64,000 bases of DNA, taken from positions 62,001 to 126,000 of the forward strand of contig NZ_JARVSD010000028.1 of NCBI RefSeq assembly GCF_030209445.1, in the 5' to 3' direction. The position numbers were made by a program, and so were the translations under genes. Shown one piece after another: positions 25,622 to 33,944 of the stretch (positions are counted from its first letter, which is position 1; the number at the start of each line of letters is the position of its first letter). The notes under the pieces are model-generated. The model searched no databases. It was not told where the DNA came from and saw only the letters and a program-made list of their open reading frames with translations. Source of the stretch: Promicromonospora sp. MEB111. Its GTDB lineage: Bacteria; Actinomycetota; Actinomycetes; Actinomycetales; Cellulomonadaceae.

Positions 25622-26505
25622 TTACGGTCGGTGGACGGGTCGAGGGCGTCGCGCAGGGCGTCCCCGAGGAGGTTGAAGCCGAGGCAGATGGCCACGATGG
25701 CCAGGCCGGGGAACAGCGCGGCGGTGGGCGCGCGGCCCAGGTACTGCTGCGCGTCCGAGAGCATGATGCCCAGAGACGGGGTGGGCGGCTGGATGCCGAG
25801 CCCCAGGAACGAGAGCACGGCCTCGCCCAGGACCGCCGCCGGCATGATGACCGTGGCCTGCACGATGATCGCGGACAGGCAGTTGGGCAGGACGTGCTGG
25901 GCGAGGATCCGGGGACCGGACGCGTCCATCGCGGTCGCGGCCAGCACGAACGGGCTCTCCTTGAGGCGCATCGTCTCGGCGCGCACCACACGCACCATCG
26001 TCGGCACCTGCGCGATGCCGAGCGAGATGGCGGCGCCGGCCAGGCTGGGCCCGTTGATGGCGGCCAGGCCCACCGCGAGGATGAGGAACGGGAACGCGAG
26101 GGTCACGTCGGTCAGGCGCGAGACGGGCGCGTCGAGCAGGCGCCAGTAGCCGGCGGCCAGCCCGAGCGGCGTGCCGACGACGACGGCGAGGCCCACCGCC
26201 ACGATCCCCACCATGAGCGACGCCCGGATGCCGTACATCATCCGGGACAGCACGTCGCGGCCCAGGTCGTCCGTGCCGAGCGCGAAGCCGACGGTGCCGG
26301 GCAGCTGGAACGGGGCGTCGAAGTGCACCTCGGCCGGGCCGTGCGGGGCCAGCAGGGGCGCGAGCAGCCCGGCCAGGACCACCACCGCGAGCATCGCGGC
26401 GCCGGTGATCGCCTGCGGGGTGCGCAGCCGGGACAGCAGCCGCCGGGGGCCGACGACGGCGGGTGCGGCCTCCGGCGCGAGATCGCTGTGCTCGATGACG
26501 GTCAT
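25618..26505 (-). CDS. Peptide ABC transporter permease (DppC/OppC type)
   Basis: The 295-residue protein has an N-terminal cytoplasmic tail and about six membrane helices. Family features include GTDDLGRDVLSRMMYGIRAS, the DVTLAFPFLILAVGL helix, and a coupling loop at ATAMDASGPRILAQHVLPN. It forms a channel with the DppB-type permease from the preceding gene, with which it shares an ATGA overlap. The start at 26505 fits that overlap and the family's normal length. Confidence 0.93.
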   Translation of the reverse strand: MTVIEHSDLAPEAAPAVVGPRRLLSRLRTPQAITGAAMLAVVVLAGLLAPLLAPHGPAEVHFDAPFQLPGTVGFALGTDDLGRDVLSRMMYGIRASLMVGIVAVGLAVVVGTPLGLAAGYWRLLDAPVSRLTDVTLAFPFLILAVGLAAINGPSLAGAAISLGIAQVPTMVRVVRAETMRLKESPFVLAATAMDASGPRILAQHVLPNCLSAIIVQATVIMPAAVLGEAVLSFLGLGIQPPTPSLGIMLSDAQQYLGRAPTAALFPGLAIVAICLGFNLLGDALRDALDPSTDRK

Positions 26506-27455
26506 GAGCGGCCTCCCACTCGGATCCGCGGGTCGATGACGGAGTACAGGACGTCCACGGCGAGGTTGACCAGCACGTAGCCCACCGTGGTGAGCACCAC
26601 GACGGCCTGGATGACCGGGTAGTCGCGCTGGAAGACGGCGTCGAGCGTGAGCTTCCCGAAGCCGGGCAGCGCGAAGATCTGCTCGGTCACCACGGCCCCC
26701 GAGATGAGGCCGCCGAGCTGGAGCCCGGCGATCGTGACCACGACGATCAGGGAGTTGCGCAGCCCGTACCGCAGCAGCACCCGGGTCCGGCCGAGGCCCT
26801 TGGCGCGGGCCGTGCGCACGTAGTCGGTGCGCATGGCCTCGATCATGGAGGCCCGGGTCTGCCGCATGATGACGGCGGCCAGGCCCGTGCCGAGGATCAG
26901 CGCCGGCAGGGTCAGGTGCACCAGCCAGCCCACCGGGTCGTCGGTGAGCGGCACGTAGCCCGACGCCGGGAACAGGCCCAGGCCGATGCACAGGTAGAGG
27001 ATCGCGAGCATGCCGAGCCAGAAGTTCGGCACCGACAGGCTGGTCAGCGCCGCCGCGTTCGCGACCCACTCGGGCCAGCGGCCGCGGTAGCGCTCGGCGA
27101 GCAGGCCGAGCGCCACGCCGGTCACGACGGCCACGACGATCGCATAGAGCGACAGCCAGAGCGTCACCGGCAGGGTGGCGCCGATCATGCTCGCGACGGA
27201 CGCCCCGGTGCGGGTGGACTCGCCGAGGTCGCCCGAGGCGACCTCGGCGAGGAAGCGCCCGTACTGCACCCAGACCGGCTGGTCCAGGCCGAGGTCGGCG
27301 CGGATCATGGCGAGCCGCTCCGGCGTGGCCTCCTCGCCCGCCATCGCGAGCGCGGGGTCGCCGGGCAGCATGCGCACACCCAGGAAGATCACCATCGACG
27401 CCAGCAGCAGCGTGATCGCCGACTGCCCGAGGCGGACGAGGAGGTAACGACGCAT
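26502..27455 (-). CDS. Peptide ABC transporter permease (DppB/OppB type)
   Basis: The 317-residue protein starts MRRYLLVRLGQSAITLLLA and contains the RMLPGDPA motif, a DLGLDQPVWVQYGRFL segment and a coupling loop MRTDYVRTARAKGLGRTRV, all typical of DppB. About six membrane segments are visible. It follows the binding-protein gene by 11 bases and overlaps the next permease by four. Its substrate specificity would be set by the binding protein. Confidence 0.93.
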   Translation of the reverse strand: MRRYLLVRLGQSAITLLLASMVIFLGVRMLPGDPALAMAGEEATPERLAMIRADLGLDQPVWVQYGRFLAEVASGDLGESTRTGASVASMIGATLPVTLWLSLYAIVVAVVTGVALGLLAERYRGRWPEWVANAAALTSLSVPNFWLGMLAILYLCIGLGLFPASGYVPLTDDPVGWLVHLTLPALILGTGLAAVIMRQTRASMIEAMRTDYVRTARAKGLGRTRVLLRYGLRNSLIVVVTIAGLQLGGLISGAVVTEQIFALPGFGKLTLDAVFQRDYPVIQAVVVLTTVGYVLVNLAVDVLYSVIDPRIRVGGRS

Positions 27456-27466
27456 CGGAGGTGCTC

Positions 27467-29122
27467 TCAGCCTTCGTTCGGGTCGACGAACGCGGCGTGG
27501 CTCAGCCGGACCACGCCGTCGGCGTACGTGGAGATGCCCGCCACCTCGTCGGCGTAGCCGGTCAGGCTGCGCGTCCGGTAGAGATAGATGATCGGGTTGT
27601 CCTCCTGGACCTGCGTGACGACCTGGCCGTACAGGTCGGCCCGCTCGGCCGGGTCGATGACGGTGGCCGCCTCGGTGAGCAGGTCGTCGACCTCGGGGTT
27701 GCTGTACCCGGAGTAGTTGTTGCCCGCGCCCGTGGACAGGAAGTTGAACATGTTGCCGTGCGGGTCCACGCGGCCCGACCAGCCGAGCTGGAGCAGGTCG
27801 AAGTCGCCCTGCTCCTGGACCTCCAGCAGCGAGGAGTACTCGACGGGAACGATCGTCAGCTCGAACCCGCCCTCGGCCACCGAGGCCTGGACGGCCTGCG
27901 CCAGGCGCAGGGTGTCGGGCGTGTTGGTCACCTTGATCTCGATCTTGTACGGCACCTCCACGCCGGCCTCCTCCAGGAGCGCCTTGGCGCCCTCGGGGTC
28001 GTACTCCGGGCACGCCTCGCTCGCCGCGGTGCTGAACGTGGACGCGGGGGAGATGGGCGAGCAGGCCGGGTCGAACCGGTCGTTGAAGACGGACTTCACG
28101 AGCTGCTCGCGGTCCACGGCCATCGAGAGGGCCTCGCGGACGCGCGGGTCCGTGGCGATGGGGGTGTCGATCGTCCCGGGCGGGGCGCCGACGCCGTCGG
28201 TGTTGCCCACGTTGACCGTCATGGCCTGGTAGCCCAGGGAGCCGACCTCCAGGAGGCCCACGCCGTCGGCGTCCTCCAGCTCGGCGAGGTCCTGGGTCGA
28301 GAGGGTGTCGGCCACCTGCACGTCGCCGGAGCGCAGGTTGGCGGAGCGGATGCTCGCGTCCGTGATGATCCGGTACGTGATCGTGTCCAGGTGCACGTTC
28401 TCGGCGTCGTAGTACAGCGGGTCGCGCTCGACCGTGATGGACGTCTGGGGCACGCGCTCGACGAACTTGAAGGCACCCACGCAGACGGGGTGCTCACCGA
28501 AGTCGTCGCCGGCCTTCTCGAGCTCGGTCGGCGACATGATCATGCCCGCGCGGTCGGCGAGCACGGCGGTGAGCGGCGCGAACGGCGTCTCGTAGGTGAT
28601 CTCGACCGTGCTGTCGTCGACGGCGGTCACCTTCTCGATCGGGCCCAGCTCGCTGCGGCGGGACGAGTCCTCCTTGGTGAGGTGACGCTCGATCGAGGTC
28701 TTCACGGCCTCGGCGTCGAACGGCGTGCCGTCGGCGAACTGCACGCCCTCCTTGAGCGGGAAGGTGACGGTGAGGCCGTCGTCGGACACCTCGGGCAGCT
28801 CGGTGGCGAGCATCGGGACGATCTCGCCCGCCTCGTCGATGTCGTAGAGCTTCTCGCACATCGTCTGCATGACGTACCGCGTGTAGAGCGACGACGACGT
28901 GGTGGGGTCGAGCACGTCGGGCTCGGCCGACAGGGCCATGACGAGGTCTCCGCCCTCGGAGATCGTCCGGCCGTCCAGGGTGACGCCGGTGACGTCGGCC
29001 GTCTCCTGCGCGGGGGCGGCGGTCTGCACCTCCTGACAGCCGGACAGGACGAGCGCCGCGGCGAGAAGGCCGGCGGCGGGGGCGAGTGGGCCGCGCAGCC
29101 GCGGCGGCAGGGGAGTGCGCAC
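27467..29122 (-). CDS. Peptide-binding lipoprotein of ABC transporter (SBP family 5)
   Basis: The 551-residue protein from the GTG at 29122 has a compact lipoprotein signal with lipobox LSGC (Cys29). The family-5 fold is clear: FPLKEGVQFADGTPFDAEAV, VREALSMAVDREQLV and a C-terminal YLYRTRSLTGYADEV segment. A TTG at 29164 would lengthen the signal peptide but lies inside the palindromic control region, so the GTG is preferred. It is the first gene of the operon running to 20215 and delivers substrate to the permeases. Confidence 0.9.
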   Translation of the reverse strand: MRTPLPPRLRGPLAPAAGLLAAALVLSGCQEVQTAAPAQETADVTGVTLDGRTISEGGDLVMALSAEPDVLDPTTSSSLYTRYVMQTMCEKLYDIDEAGEIVPMLATELPEVSDDGLTVTFPLKEGVQFADGTPFDAEAVKTSIERHLTKEDSSRRSELGPIEKVTAVDDSTVEITYETPFAPLTAVLADRAGMIMSPTELEKAGDDFGEHPVCVGAFKFVERVPQTSITVERDPLYYDAENVHLDTITYRIITDASIRSANLRSGDVQVADTLSTQDLAELEDADGVGLLEVGSLGYQAMTVNVGNTDGVGAPPGTIDTPIATDPRVREALSMAVDREQLVKSVFNDRFDPACSPISPASTFSTAASEACPEYDPEGAKALLEEAGVEVPYKIEIKVTNTPDTLRLAQAVQASVAEGGFELTIVPVEYSSLLEVQEQGDFDLLQLGWSGRVDPHGNMFNFLSTGAGNNYSGYSNPEVDDLLTEAATVIDPAERADLYGQVVTQVQEDNPIIYLYRTRSLTGYADEVAGISTYADGVVRLSHAAFVDPNEG

Positions 29123-29153
29123 TGGAGAATCCAATCCGGGTCTGAGAAGGACG

Positions 29154-29203
29154 ATTGCATACAATCACTCTGGTGAGGTCGAGTGTGTATGCAATGGATT
29201 GCA
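29154..29203. promoter_or_regulatory. Cluster of ATTGCA/TGCAAT half-sites, likely GntR operator
   Basis: ATTGCATACA (29154-29163) is mirrored by TGTATGCAAT (29186-29195), the arms extending to CACTC/GAGTG with a two-base bulge. A second palindrome, TGCAAT-N2-ATTGCA, occupies 29190-29203. The cluster lies between the peptide operon and the divergent Nramp-like gene, upstream of both. FCD-type GntR proteins bind comparable inverted repeats, and one is encoded in this operon. Confidence 0.6.
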
Positions 29204-29250
29204 GTCCTGTTAAACCTCTGTGACACCGGACAGGTGCGGGCGCGTCCCTT

Positions 29251-29278
29251 TTGGGCGGGTGAAACCCGTGGGTACAGT
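29251..29278 (+). promoter_or_regulatory. Candidate promoter TTGGGC-N16-TACAGT, leaderless
   Basis: TTGGGC at 29251-29256 and TACAGT at 29273-29278; the ATG at 29285 follows the -10 by 6 bases. No ribosome binding site is seen. Confidence 0.45.
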
Positions 29279-29284
29279 CACGCC

Positions 29285-30631
29285 ATGGAAAAGGACAATG
29301 AGGTCACTTCGCAGGGGGTTCCAGGAGATCGGCTGACCGAGGACCCACCAGCACCACGCGAAAGGTCAGGCGTGGGGCAGGACCAGTCCTTGGAGAGACC
29401 GCGCTGGCGCATCATCGGCCCGGGCCTCGTCGTCGCGGCCACCGGCATCGGCGCCGGTGACCTGGTCGCCACGATGGTCGCGGGCAGCAACTACGGCTAC
29501 GCGCTGCTGTGGGCGGTGATCCTCGGCGTCGTCGTGAAGATCGCGCTCGTCGAGGGGGCCGGCCGCTGGACGCTCGCGACCGGCCGCACCATCTTCGACG
29601 GCTGGAAGTCGCTCGGCCTGTGGGCCGTCGTCTACTTCGGCGTCTACGTGGTCGTCTGGGGCTTCAGCTACGGCGCCGCCGCCATGTCCGGCGTCGGGCT
29701 CGCGCTGAACGGCCTGTTCCCGGTGCTGGACGTGCGGTACTGGGCGATGCTGTCCGGCGTGGCCGGGCTGGTGCTGGTCTGGTTCGGCAAGTACAAGCCG
29801 TTCGAGAACGTCATGGCCGTGCTCATCGGCGTCATGTTCGTGACCGTGGTGGGCTCGGCGGCGCTGACGACGCCCAACCTCGGCGAGATCCTGGCCGGGC
29901 TGGTGCCAGTCATCCCCGAGGGCGCGGTCCTCAACACGCTCGGCCTGGCGGGCGGCGTCGGCGGCACCATCACCCTGGCCGCCTACGGGTACTGGCTCAC
30001 CGAGAAGGGCTGGGACACGCCCCGCTGGATGCGCGTCATGCGGATCGACAACGCGTGGGCGTACTTCATGTCCGGCGTCTTCGTGATCGCCATGCTGATC
30101 GTGGGCGCCGAGCTGCTGTACTCGGCGGGCCTGGCCGTGGCCGACGGCGAGCAGGGCCTGGTCGACGTCGCCGACGTGCTCGCCCAGCGGTACGGGGCGT
30201 TCATGGCGCCGCTGTTCCTGGTCGGGTTCTTCGCCGCGACGTTCTCGTCGGTGATCGGCGTCTGGCACGGCGTGTCGCTCATGTTCGCCGACTTCGTGGC
30301 CACGATGCGCAACCTGCCCGCCGACGACCGTCGCCGCGGCGCCGGCGGCACCTACTACCGGTGGTACATCCTCTGGCTGACGTTCCCGCCGATGGCGCTG
30401 CTGTTCCTCGACAAGCCGATCCTGCTCGTCGTGGTCTACGGCGCGCTGGGCTCGCTCTTCATGCCGTTCCTCGCGCTGACCCTGCTGTTCCTCATGAACT
30501 CGAGGGCGGTGCCGCAGCAGTGGCGCAACCGCTGGTGGGTCAACGTGATCCTGGTGCTGGTGGCCGCGATGTTCCTGGTGCTCGGCGGCAACGAGCTGGT
30601 CAAGGCGGTGGCGCCGGTCTTCGGCGGCTGA
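29285..30631 (+). CDS. Nramp-like membrane transporter lacking metal motifs
   Basis: The 448-residue protein has about 11 membrane helices and the overall pattern of the Nramp (MntH) family: GPGLVVAATGIGAGDLVA in helix 1, then VEGAGRWTLATGRT and GLAGGVGGTITLAAYGYW in helix 6. The helix-1 metal motif DPGN is replaced by GIGAGD, and the helix-6 Met-Pro-His motif is absent. So it belongs to an Nramp-related branch whose substrate may not be Mn or Fe. The ATG at 29285 leaves a charged N-terminal tail of about 38 residues. It is transcribed away from the peptide operon through a shared control region, hinting at joint regulation. Confidence 0.8.
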   Translation: MEKDNEVTSQGVPGDRLTEDPPAPRERSGVGQDQSLERPRWRIIGPGLVVAATGIGAGDLVATMVAGSNYGYALLWAVILGVVVKIALVEGAGRWTLATGRTIFDGWKSLGLWAVVYFGVYVVVWGFSYGAAAMSGVGLALNGLFPVLDVRYWAMLSGVAGLVLVWFGKYKPFENVMAVLIGVMFVTVVGSAALTTPNLGEILAGLVPVIPEGAVLNTLGLAGGVGGTITLAAYGYWLTEKGWDTPRWMRVMRIDNAWAYFMSGVFVIAMLIVGAELLYSAGLAVADGEQGLVDVADVLAQRYGAFMAPLFLVGFFAATFSSVIGVWHGVSLMFADFVATMRNLPADDRRRGAGGTYYRWYILWLTFPPMALLFLDKPILLVVVYGALGSLFMPFLALTLLFLMNSRAVPQQWRNRWWVNVILVLVAAMFLVLGGNELVKAVAPVFGG

Positions 30632-30648
30632 CCCCGGTCGGACGCGGC

Positions 30649-30702
30649 CGTACGTGTCAGACCCACAGGTCACCCGAGGGACCTGTGGGTCTGACACGTA
30701 CG
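30649..30702. terminator. Perfect 23-bp hairpin between convergent genes
   Basis: Bases 30649-30671 and 30680-30702 are perfect reverse complements around an 8-base loop. It separates the Nramp-like gene and the glycosyltransferase, both ending here. The arm shares CGTGTCAGACCC with the hairpin at 1101-1152. Confidence 0.8.
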
Positions 30703-30717
30703 GGACGTGCTGACAGG

Positions 30718-31902
30718 TCAGGCAGCCGCCGCGGTCGCGCGCATCGCGTGGACCTTCTCGTAGATCTCCGCGAACGCGTCGAGGGTGCCGTCCACGGCGT
30801 GCGCCGCGACGAGCTCGCGGCTCGCGGCGCCCATGCGGTGCCGCAGGCCGGCGTCCGCCAGGAGGTCGCCCAGCCGGTTGGCCAGCTCGCGCACGTCGCC
30901 CGGCGTGTAGAGCCAGCCGTTGACGCCGGGGCGCACCAGGTGGGGCAGTGCCATCGCGTCGGCGGCGACCACCGGCAGGCCCGAGGCCATCGCCTCCAGC
31001 GTGACCAGGCTCTGCAGCTCGGCCACCCCCGGCATGCAGAACAGGTCGGCCTCGGAGTAGGCGGTGAGGAGCTCGTCGTCGGGCACGTACCCGCGGAACC
31101 GGACCCGCCCCGCGACGCCGGACTCGACGGCGAGCGCGGCCCAGTCGTCGGCTTTGGCGCCGGTGCCGACGATCTCCAGCCGGCCCGGGAGGCCGTCGGG
31201 GAGCAGGGCGAAGGCGCGGATGATCTCGTCGACCCGCTTCTCCTGGTCCAGGCGGCCCACGAACAGGACCGTCGGCTCGGTGCGGCCGTCGCGGACGGTG
31301 GTGGTGTACCGGTCGGTGTCGATGCCGTTGGACACGGGGATCGCGTGGCCGAGCCCGGCGTGCTGCGCGAGCAGGTCCACGGCACGCGGCGTGGGGGCGG
31401 TGACGACGTCGGCCTTCGCGTAGACGCGGCCGATGTCCTGCCACAGCCAGCGCCCGACCGTGCGGTGCATCGAGCCGGGGACCAGCAGGTACCCGACGAG
31501 GTTCTCCGGCATCAGGTGGTTGGTCGCCACGATGGGCAGGTGCCGGCGGTGCGCGGCGTCGACCAGGGCGCGGCCGACGATGAAGCTGCCGTTGGTGTGC
31601 ACGACGTCGGGCCGTACCTCGTCGAGGATGTCCGTGATCGCCCGGCGCGTCTCCCAGGGGAGGGAGATCTGCAGGTTGTGGTGCGTGGGGTACCGGCTGG
31701 AACGCAGCCCGTGCAGGACGACGCCGTCGCGCACCTCGCGCACGGGGCGGCCCGTCGGCGACGGGGCGACGACGTGCACCTCGTACCCGCGGCCGGCCAG
31801 GCCGGTGGCCAGGCTGCCGGCGAACCGGGCGGCGCCGTTCACGGCGGGCGGGTAGGTATCGGCGCCGATCAAGATCGTGCGGGGAGTACCAGGCAGGTTC
31901 AC
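30718..31902 (-). CDS. GT4-type glycosyltransferase
   Basis: The 394-residue protein is a GT-B fold retaining glycosyltransferase. The N-terminal domain has the loop DTYPPAVNGAARFAGSLA; the C-terminal domain has VLFVGRLDQEKRVDEIIRAF and the E-x7-E motif in GVAELQSLVTLEAMASGLP that binds the nucleotide sugar. It is closest in pattern to actinobacterial mannosyltransferases acting on phosphatidylinositol mannosides or related glycolipids; the acceptor is inferred only. The GTG at 31902 has GAGAGG about ten bases upstream and overlaps the stop of the DMT gene by four bases. Confidence 0.9.
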   Translation of the reverse strand: MNLPGTPRTILIGADTYPPAVNGAARFAGSLATGLAGRGYEVHVVAPSPTGRPVREVRDGVVLHGLRSSRYPTHHNLQISLPWETRRAITDILDEVRPDVVHTNGSFIVGRALVDAAHRRHLPIVATNHLMPENLVGYLLVPGSMHRTVGRWLWQDIGRVYAKADVVTAPTPRAVDLLAQHAGLGHAIPVSNGIDTDRYTTTVRDGRTEPTVLFVGRLDQEKRVDEIIRAFALLPDGLPGRLEIVGTGAKADDWAALAVESGVAGRVRFRGYVPDDELLTAYSEADLFCMPGVAELQSLVTLEAMASGLPVVAADAMALPHLVRPGVNGWLYTPGDVRELANRLGDLLADAGLRHRMGAASRELVAAHAVDGTLDAFAEIYEKVHAMRATAAAA

Positions 31903-32831
31903 TGTGCTGTACCTCTCGATGGTTCGGGAAGTCTCGAAGGGGTGGTGCGCGCCGCGCGGGCCGCGACGGCGTCGGGGTGAAGCCGGGCAAGGACGAGGAC
32001 CCCGGCGGCCGCGGCGAGCGCCGCGCCACCGAGGAGGAACCAGGTGGCGACGGGCGTGTCGGCGCCCTCGCCGAGGAGCACCGCGCCGAGCAGCACGGCC
32101 ACGATCGGGTCCACGACCGTGAGGCACGCGACCACGACCTCGGGCGGGCCGGACGGGTAGGCCTGCTGCACGAGCCAGCCGCCCAGCACCAGCGCGGCGA
32201 TCGCGGCCGCGGCCGTGCCGAGCACCTGCGGGTCGTGCCAGGGGGTGCCGACCGCGAGCTCCTGGAAGATCACGCGCATGAGCGCGGAGAGCAGGCCGAA
32301 CGCGGTGGCGCCCGCCGTGGCGCAGGCGACGCAGCGCAGCCAGCCGCCGGCCGCCAGGCCCGCGATACCCAGGCCCACCACGACACCCCCGACGACCAGG
32401 ACGGTCGGCAGCGTGGAACCGGGTGGTGGCACGTTGCCCGAGGTGGCGCTCACGGACGCGGCCACGAAGACCGCCACCCCGGCCATGGTCAGGGCGACGC
32501 CGAGCAGCACGTTGCGGCCGGGCACCCGCCGCAGCAGCAGCGAGGAGAGCAGCACCGCCACGGGCACGGCGAGCACGCCGATCGGCTGGACCAGGCGGAG
32601 CGGCGCGAGCGCCAGCGCCACCGCGTGCACGATCGTGCCGCCCGCCGCGAGCCCGAACCCGGCCAGCCAGCCCGGCCGTCGGACGATCCGGCTGAGGCGG
32701 CGCAGGGACAGGACACGCTCGCGGGGGAAGGGCTGCCCGTAGAGGTCGGCCACCTCGCGGTGCTGCAGGACCGCGGCGCCGGCGAACAGGGCGGCGCCGA
32801 GGACGGCGAGGGCGACCGCTATGGCTTGCAT
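31899..32831 (-). CDS. DMT-superfamily membrane protein
   Basis: The 310-residue protein has about nine or ten membrane helices arranged as two similar halves, as in the drug/metabolite transporter superfamily. It begins MQAIAVALAVLGAALFAGAA and has motifs such as RLVQPIGVLAVPVAVLLS and LTVVDPIVAVLLGAVLLGE in corresponding places of each half. Substrate is unknown. It is translationally coupled to the glycosyltransferase downstream, so it might supply or move a lipid-linked or small precursor; that is inference from context. Confidence 0.85.
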   Translation of the reverse strand: MQAIAVALAVLGAALFAGAAVLQHREVADLYGQPFPRERVLSLRRLSRIVRRPGWLAGFGLAAGGTIVHAVALALAPLRLVQPIGVLAVPVAVLLSSLLLRRVPGRNVLLGVALTMAGVAVFVAASVSATSGNVPPPGSTLPTVLVVGGVVVGLGIAGLAAGGWLRCVACATAGATAFGLLSALMRVIFQELAVGTPWHDPQVLGTAAAAIAALVLGGWLVQQAYPSGPPEVVVACLTVVDPIVAVLLGAVLLGEGADTPVATWFLLGGAALAAAAGVLVLARLHPDAVAARAARTTPSRLPEPSRGTAQ

Positions 32832-32887
32832 GGGACAACGGTGACGTAAGGACGCCCTTCTCCGCCACCAGGTTTCCCCCCGTAATG

Positions 32888-32909
32888 AGATGGGGGTTTT
32901 CCCCCATCT
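32888..32909. promoter_or_regulatory. Palindrome with GGGGGTTTTCCCCC core
   Basis: A perfect 9-bp stem (32888-32896 with 32901-32909) around TTTT lies between the divergent DMT and hydrolase genes. The same 14-base core occurs at 47539-47552 upstream of the NarL-type kinase gene. A shared operator is likely. Confidence 0.5.
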
Positions 32910-32958
32910 TTCTCCGACCACTCCCGTGACCGTCCCTCGAGTGCTTAGGGTCAGCGCG

Positions 32959-33933
32959 ATGAACACCGACACGCACCCGCGCGATCTCCAGGCACCGTAC
33001 GCGGGACTCGTCGCGGCCACACCCGCGCGCGACGAGGACCTTCGCCTCCGCGGCGTCCGCGCGCACGTCCGTGTGTACGGGGACGCCGCGGCGCCGCACC
33101 GGCTCGTGTTCCTGCACGGGTTGCGCGGCGACCACCACGGGCTGGAGCCGATCGTGGCGAACCTCGTGGAACAACGTCCTGACCTGCAGGTATGGGTTCC
33201 CGACCTACCCGGTTTCGGGGCGTCGGCACCGCTGCCGGACGGGGTGCACGACGTCGCCGGCTACGCCGCGTGGACCGCCGAGCTGCTGGCCGTCGTCGCG
33301 CCAGGAGGTGACGCGGTGCTGGCCGGGCACTCCTTCGGCTCGATCGTCGCGGCGGCGACGGTGGCTGGCCCGGCCGGCGGCGCGGCTCCGGCCGGACCAC
33401 CCGTGCGGGCGCTCGTGCTGGTCAACCCGATCGCGACGGCGGCGCTGGACGGCCCGCGCCGGGCGATGAGCGCCGTCACCGTGGGGGTGCACCGGCTGGC
33501 CGCGGCGCTGCCGGAGCGGGCCGGGACCGGCCTGCTGCGTCACCCGCTGTTCACCCGCGTGGCGAGCCTCGCGATGGTCACCTCGAACGACCCTGACCTG
33601 CGGCGCTGGATCCACGCGGAGCACGACCGGTACTTCTCCGGCTTCGCCGACCGGCGCACCCTGCTGGAGGCCTTCCACGCGTCGGTGGGCACCGACGTCT
33701 CCGCCTACGCGGGGCGCATCACCGTGCCGACGCTCCTGGTCGCCAGCGAGAACGACGACGTCGCCCCGCTGCCGTCCCAGCGGGTCCTCGCGGCGGCGCT
33801 CGCCGACGCCCGGCTGGCCGTGGTCCCGCGGATCGGCCACCTGGCCCACTACGAGGCGCCGGATGTCGTGGCCCGGGAGACGGCCGGATTCCTGGCCGGT
33901 CTCCAGGCCACCGGCGACCGGGATGAACAGTGA
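32959..33933 (+). CDS. Alpha/beta-fold hydrolase
   Basis: The 324-residue protein has the alpha/beta hydrolase core: oxyanion region FLHGLRGDHHGLEPI, nucleophile elbow AGHSFGS, acid residue in ASENDDVAPLP and the His in RIGHLAHYE. No signal peptide is seen. The ATG at 32959 follows TAGGGT by 7 bases, suggesting a leaderless message. It is followed 11 bases later by a glycosyltransferase gene, and the two are probably cotranscribed. The substrate is unknown; such enzymes range from esterases to lipases. Confidence 0.88.
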   Translation: MNTDTHPRDLQAPYAGLVAATPARDEDLRLRGVRAHVRVYGDAAAPHRLVFLHGLRGDHHGLEPIVANLVEQRPDLQVWVPDLPGFGASAPLPDGVHDVAGYAAWTAELLAVVAPGGDAVLAGHSFGSIVAAATVAGPAGGAAPAGPPVRALVLVNPIATAALDGPRRAMSAVTVGVHRLAAALPERAGTGLLRHPLFTRVASLAMVTSNDPDLRRWIHAEHDRYFSGFADRRTLLEAFHASVGTDVSAYAGRITVPTLLVASENDDVAPLPSQRVLAAALADARLAVVPRIGHLAHYEAPDVVARETAGFLAGLQATGDRDEQ

Positions 33934-33944
33934 GGGAAGATCAG

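Noticed and set aside
22148-26149. A plus-strand open frame of over 1,300 codons opposite the ABC ATPase, gamma-glutamyltransferase and permease genes
   Set aside because: It has Arg/Ser/Pro-rich shadow composition and no recognisable domain, while the minus strand encodes clear conserved proteins through the whole stretch. Long antisense frames are expected at this GC content.
29123-29164. TTG at 29164 as the start of the peptide-binding lipoprotein
   Set aside because: It would place coding sequence within the palindromic control region and give an overlong signal peptide; the GTG at 29122 gives a normal lipoprotein signal.
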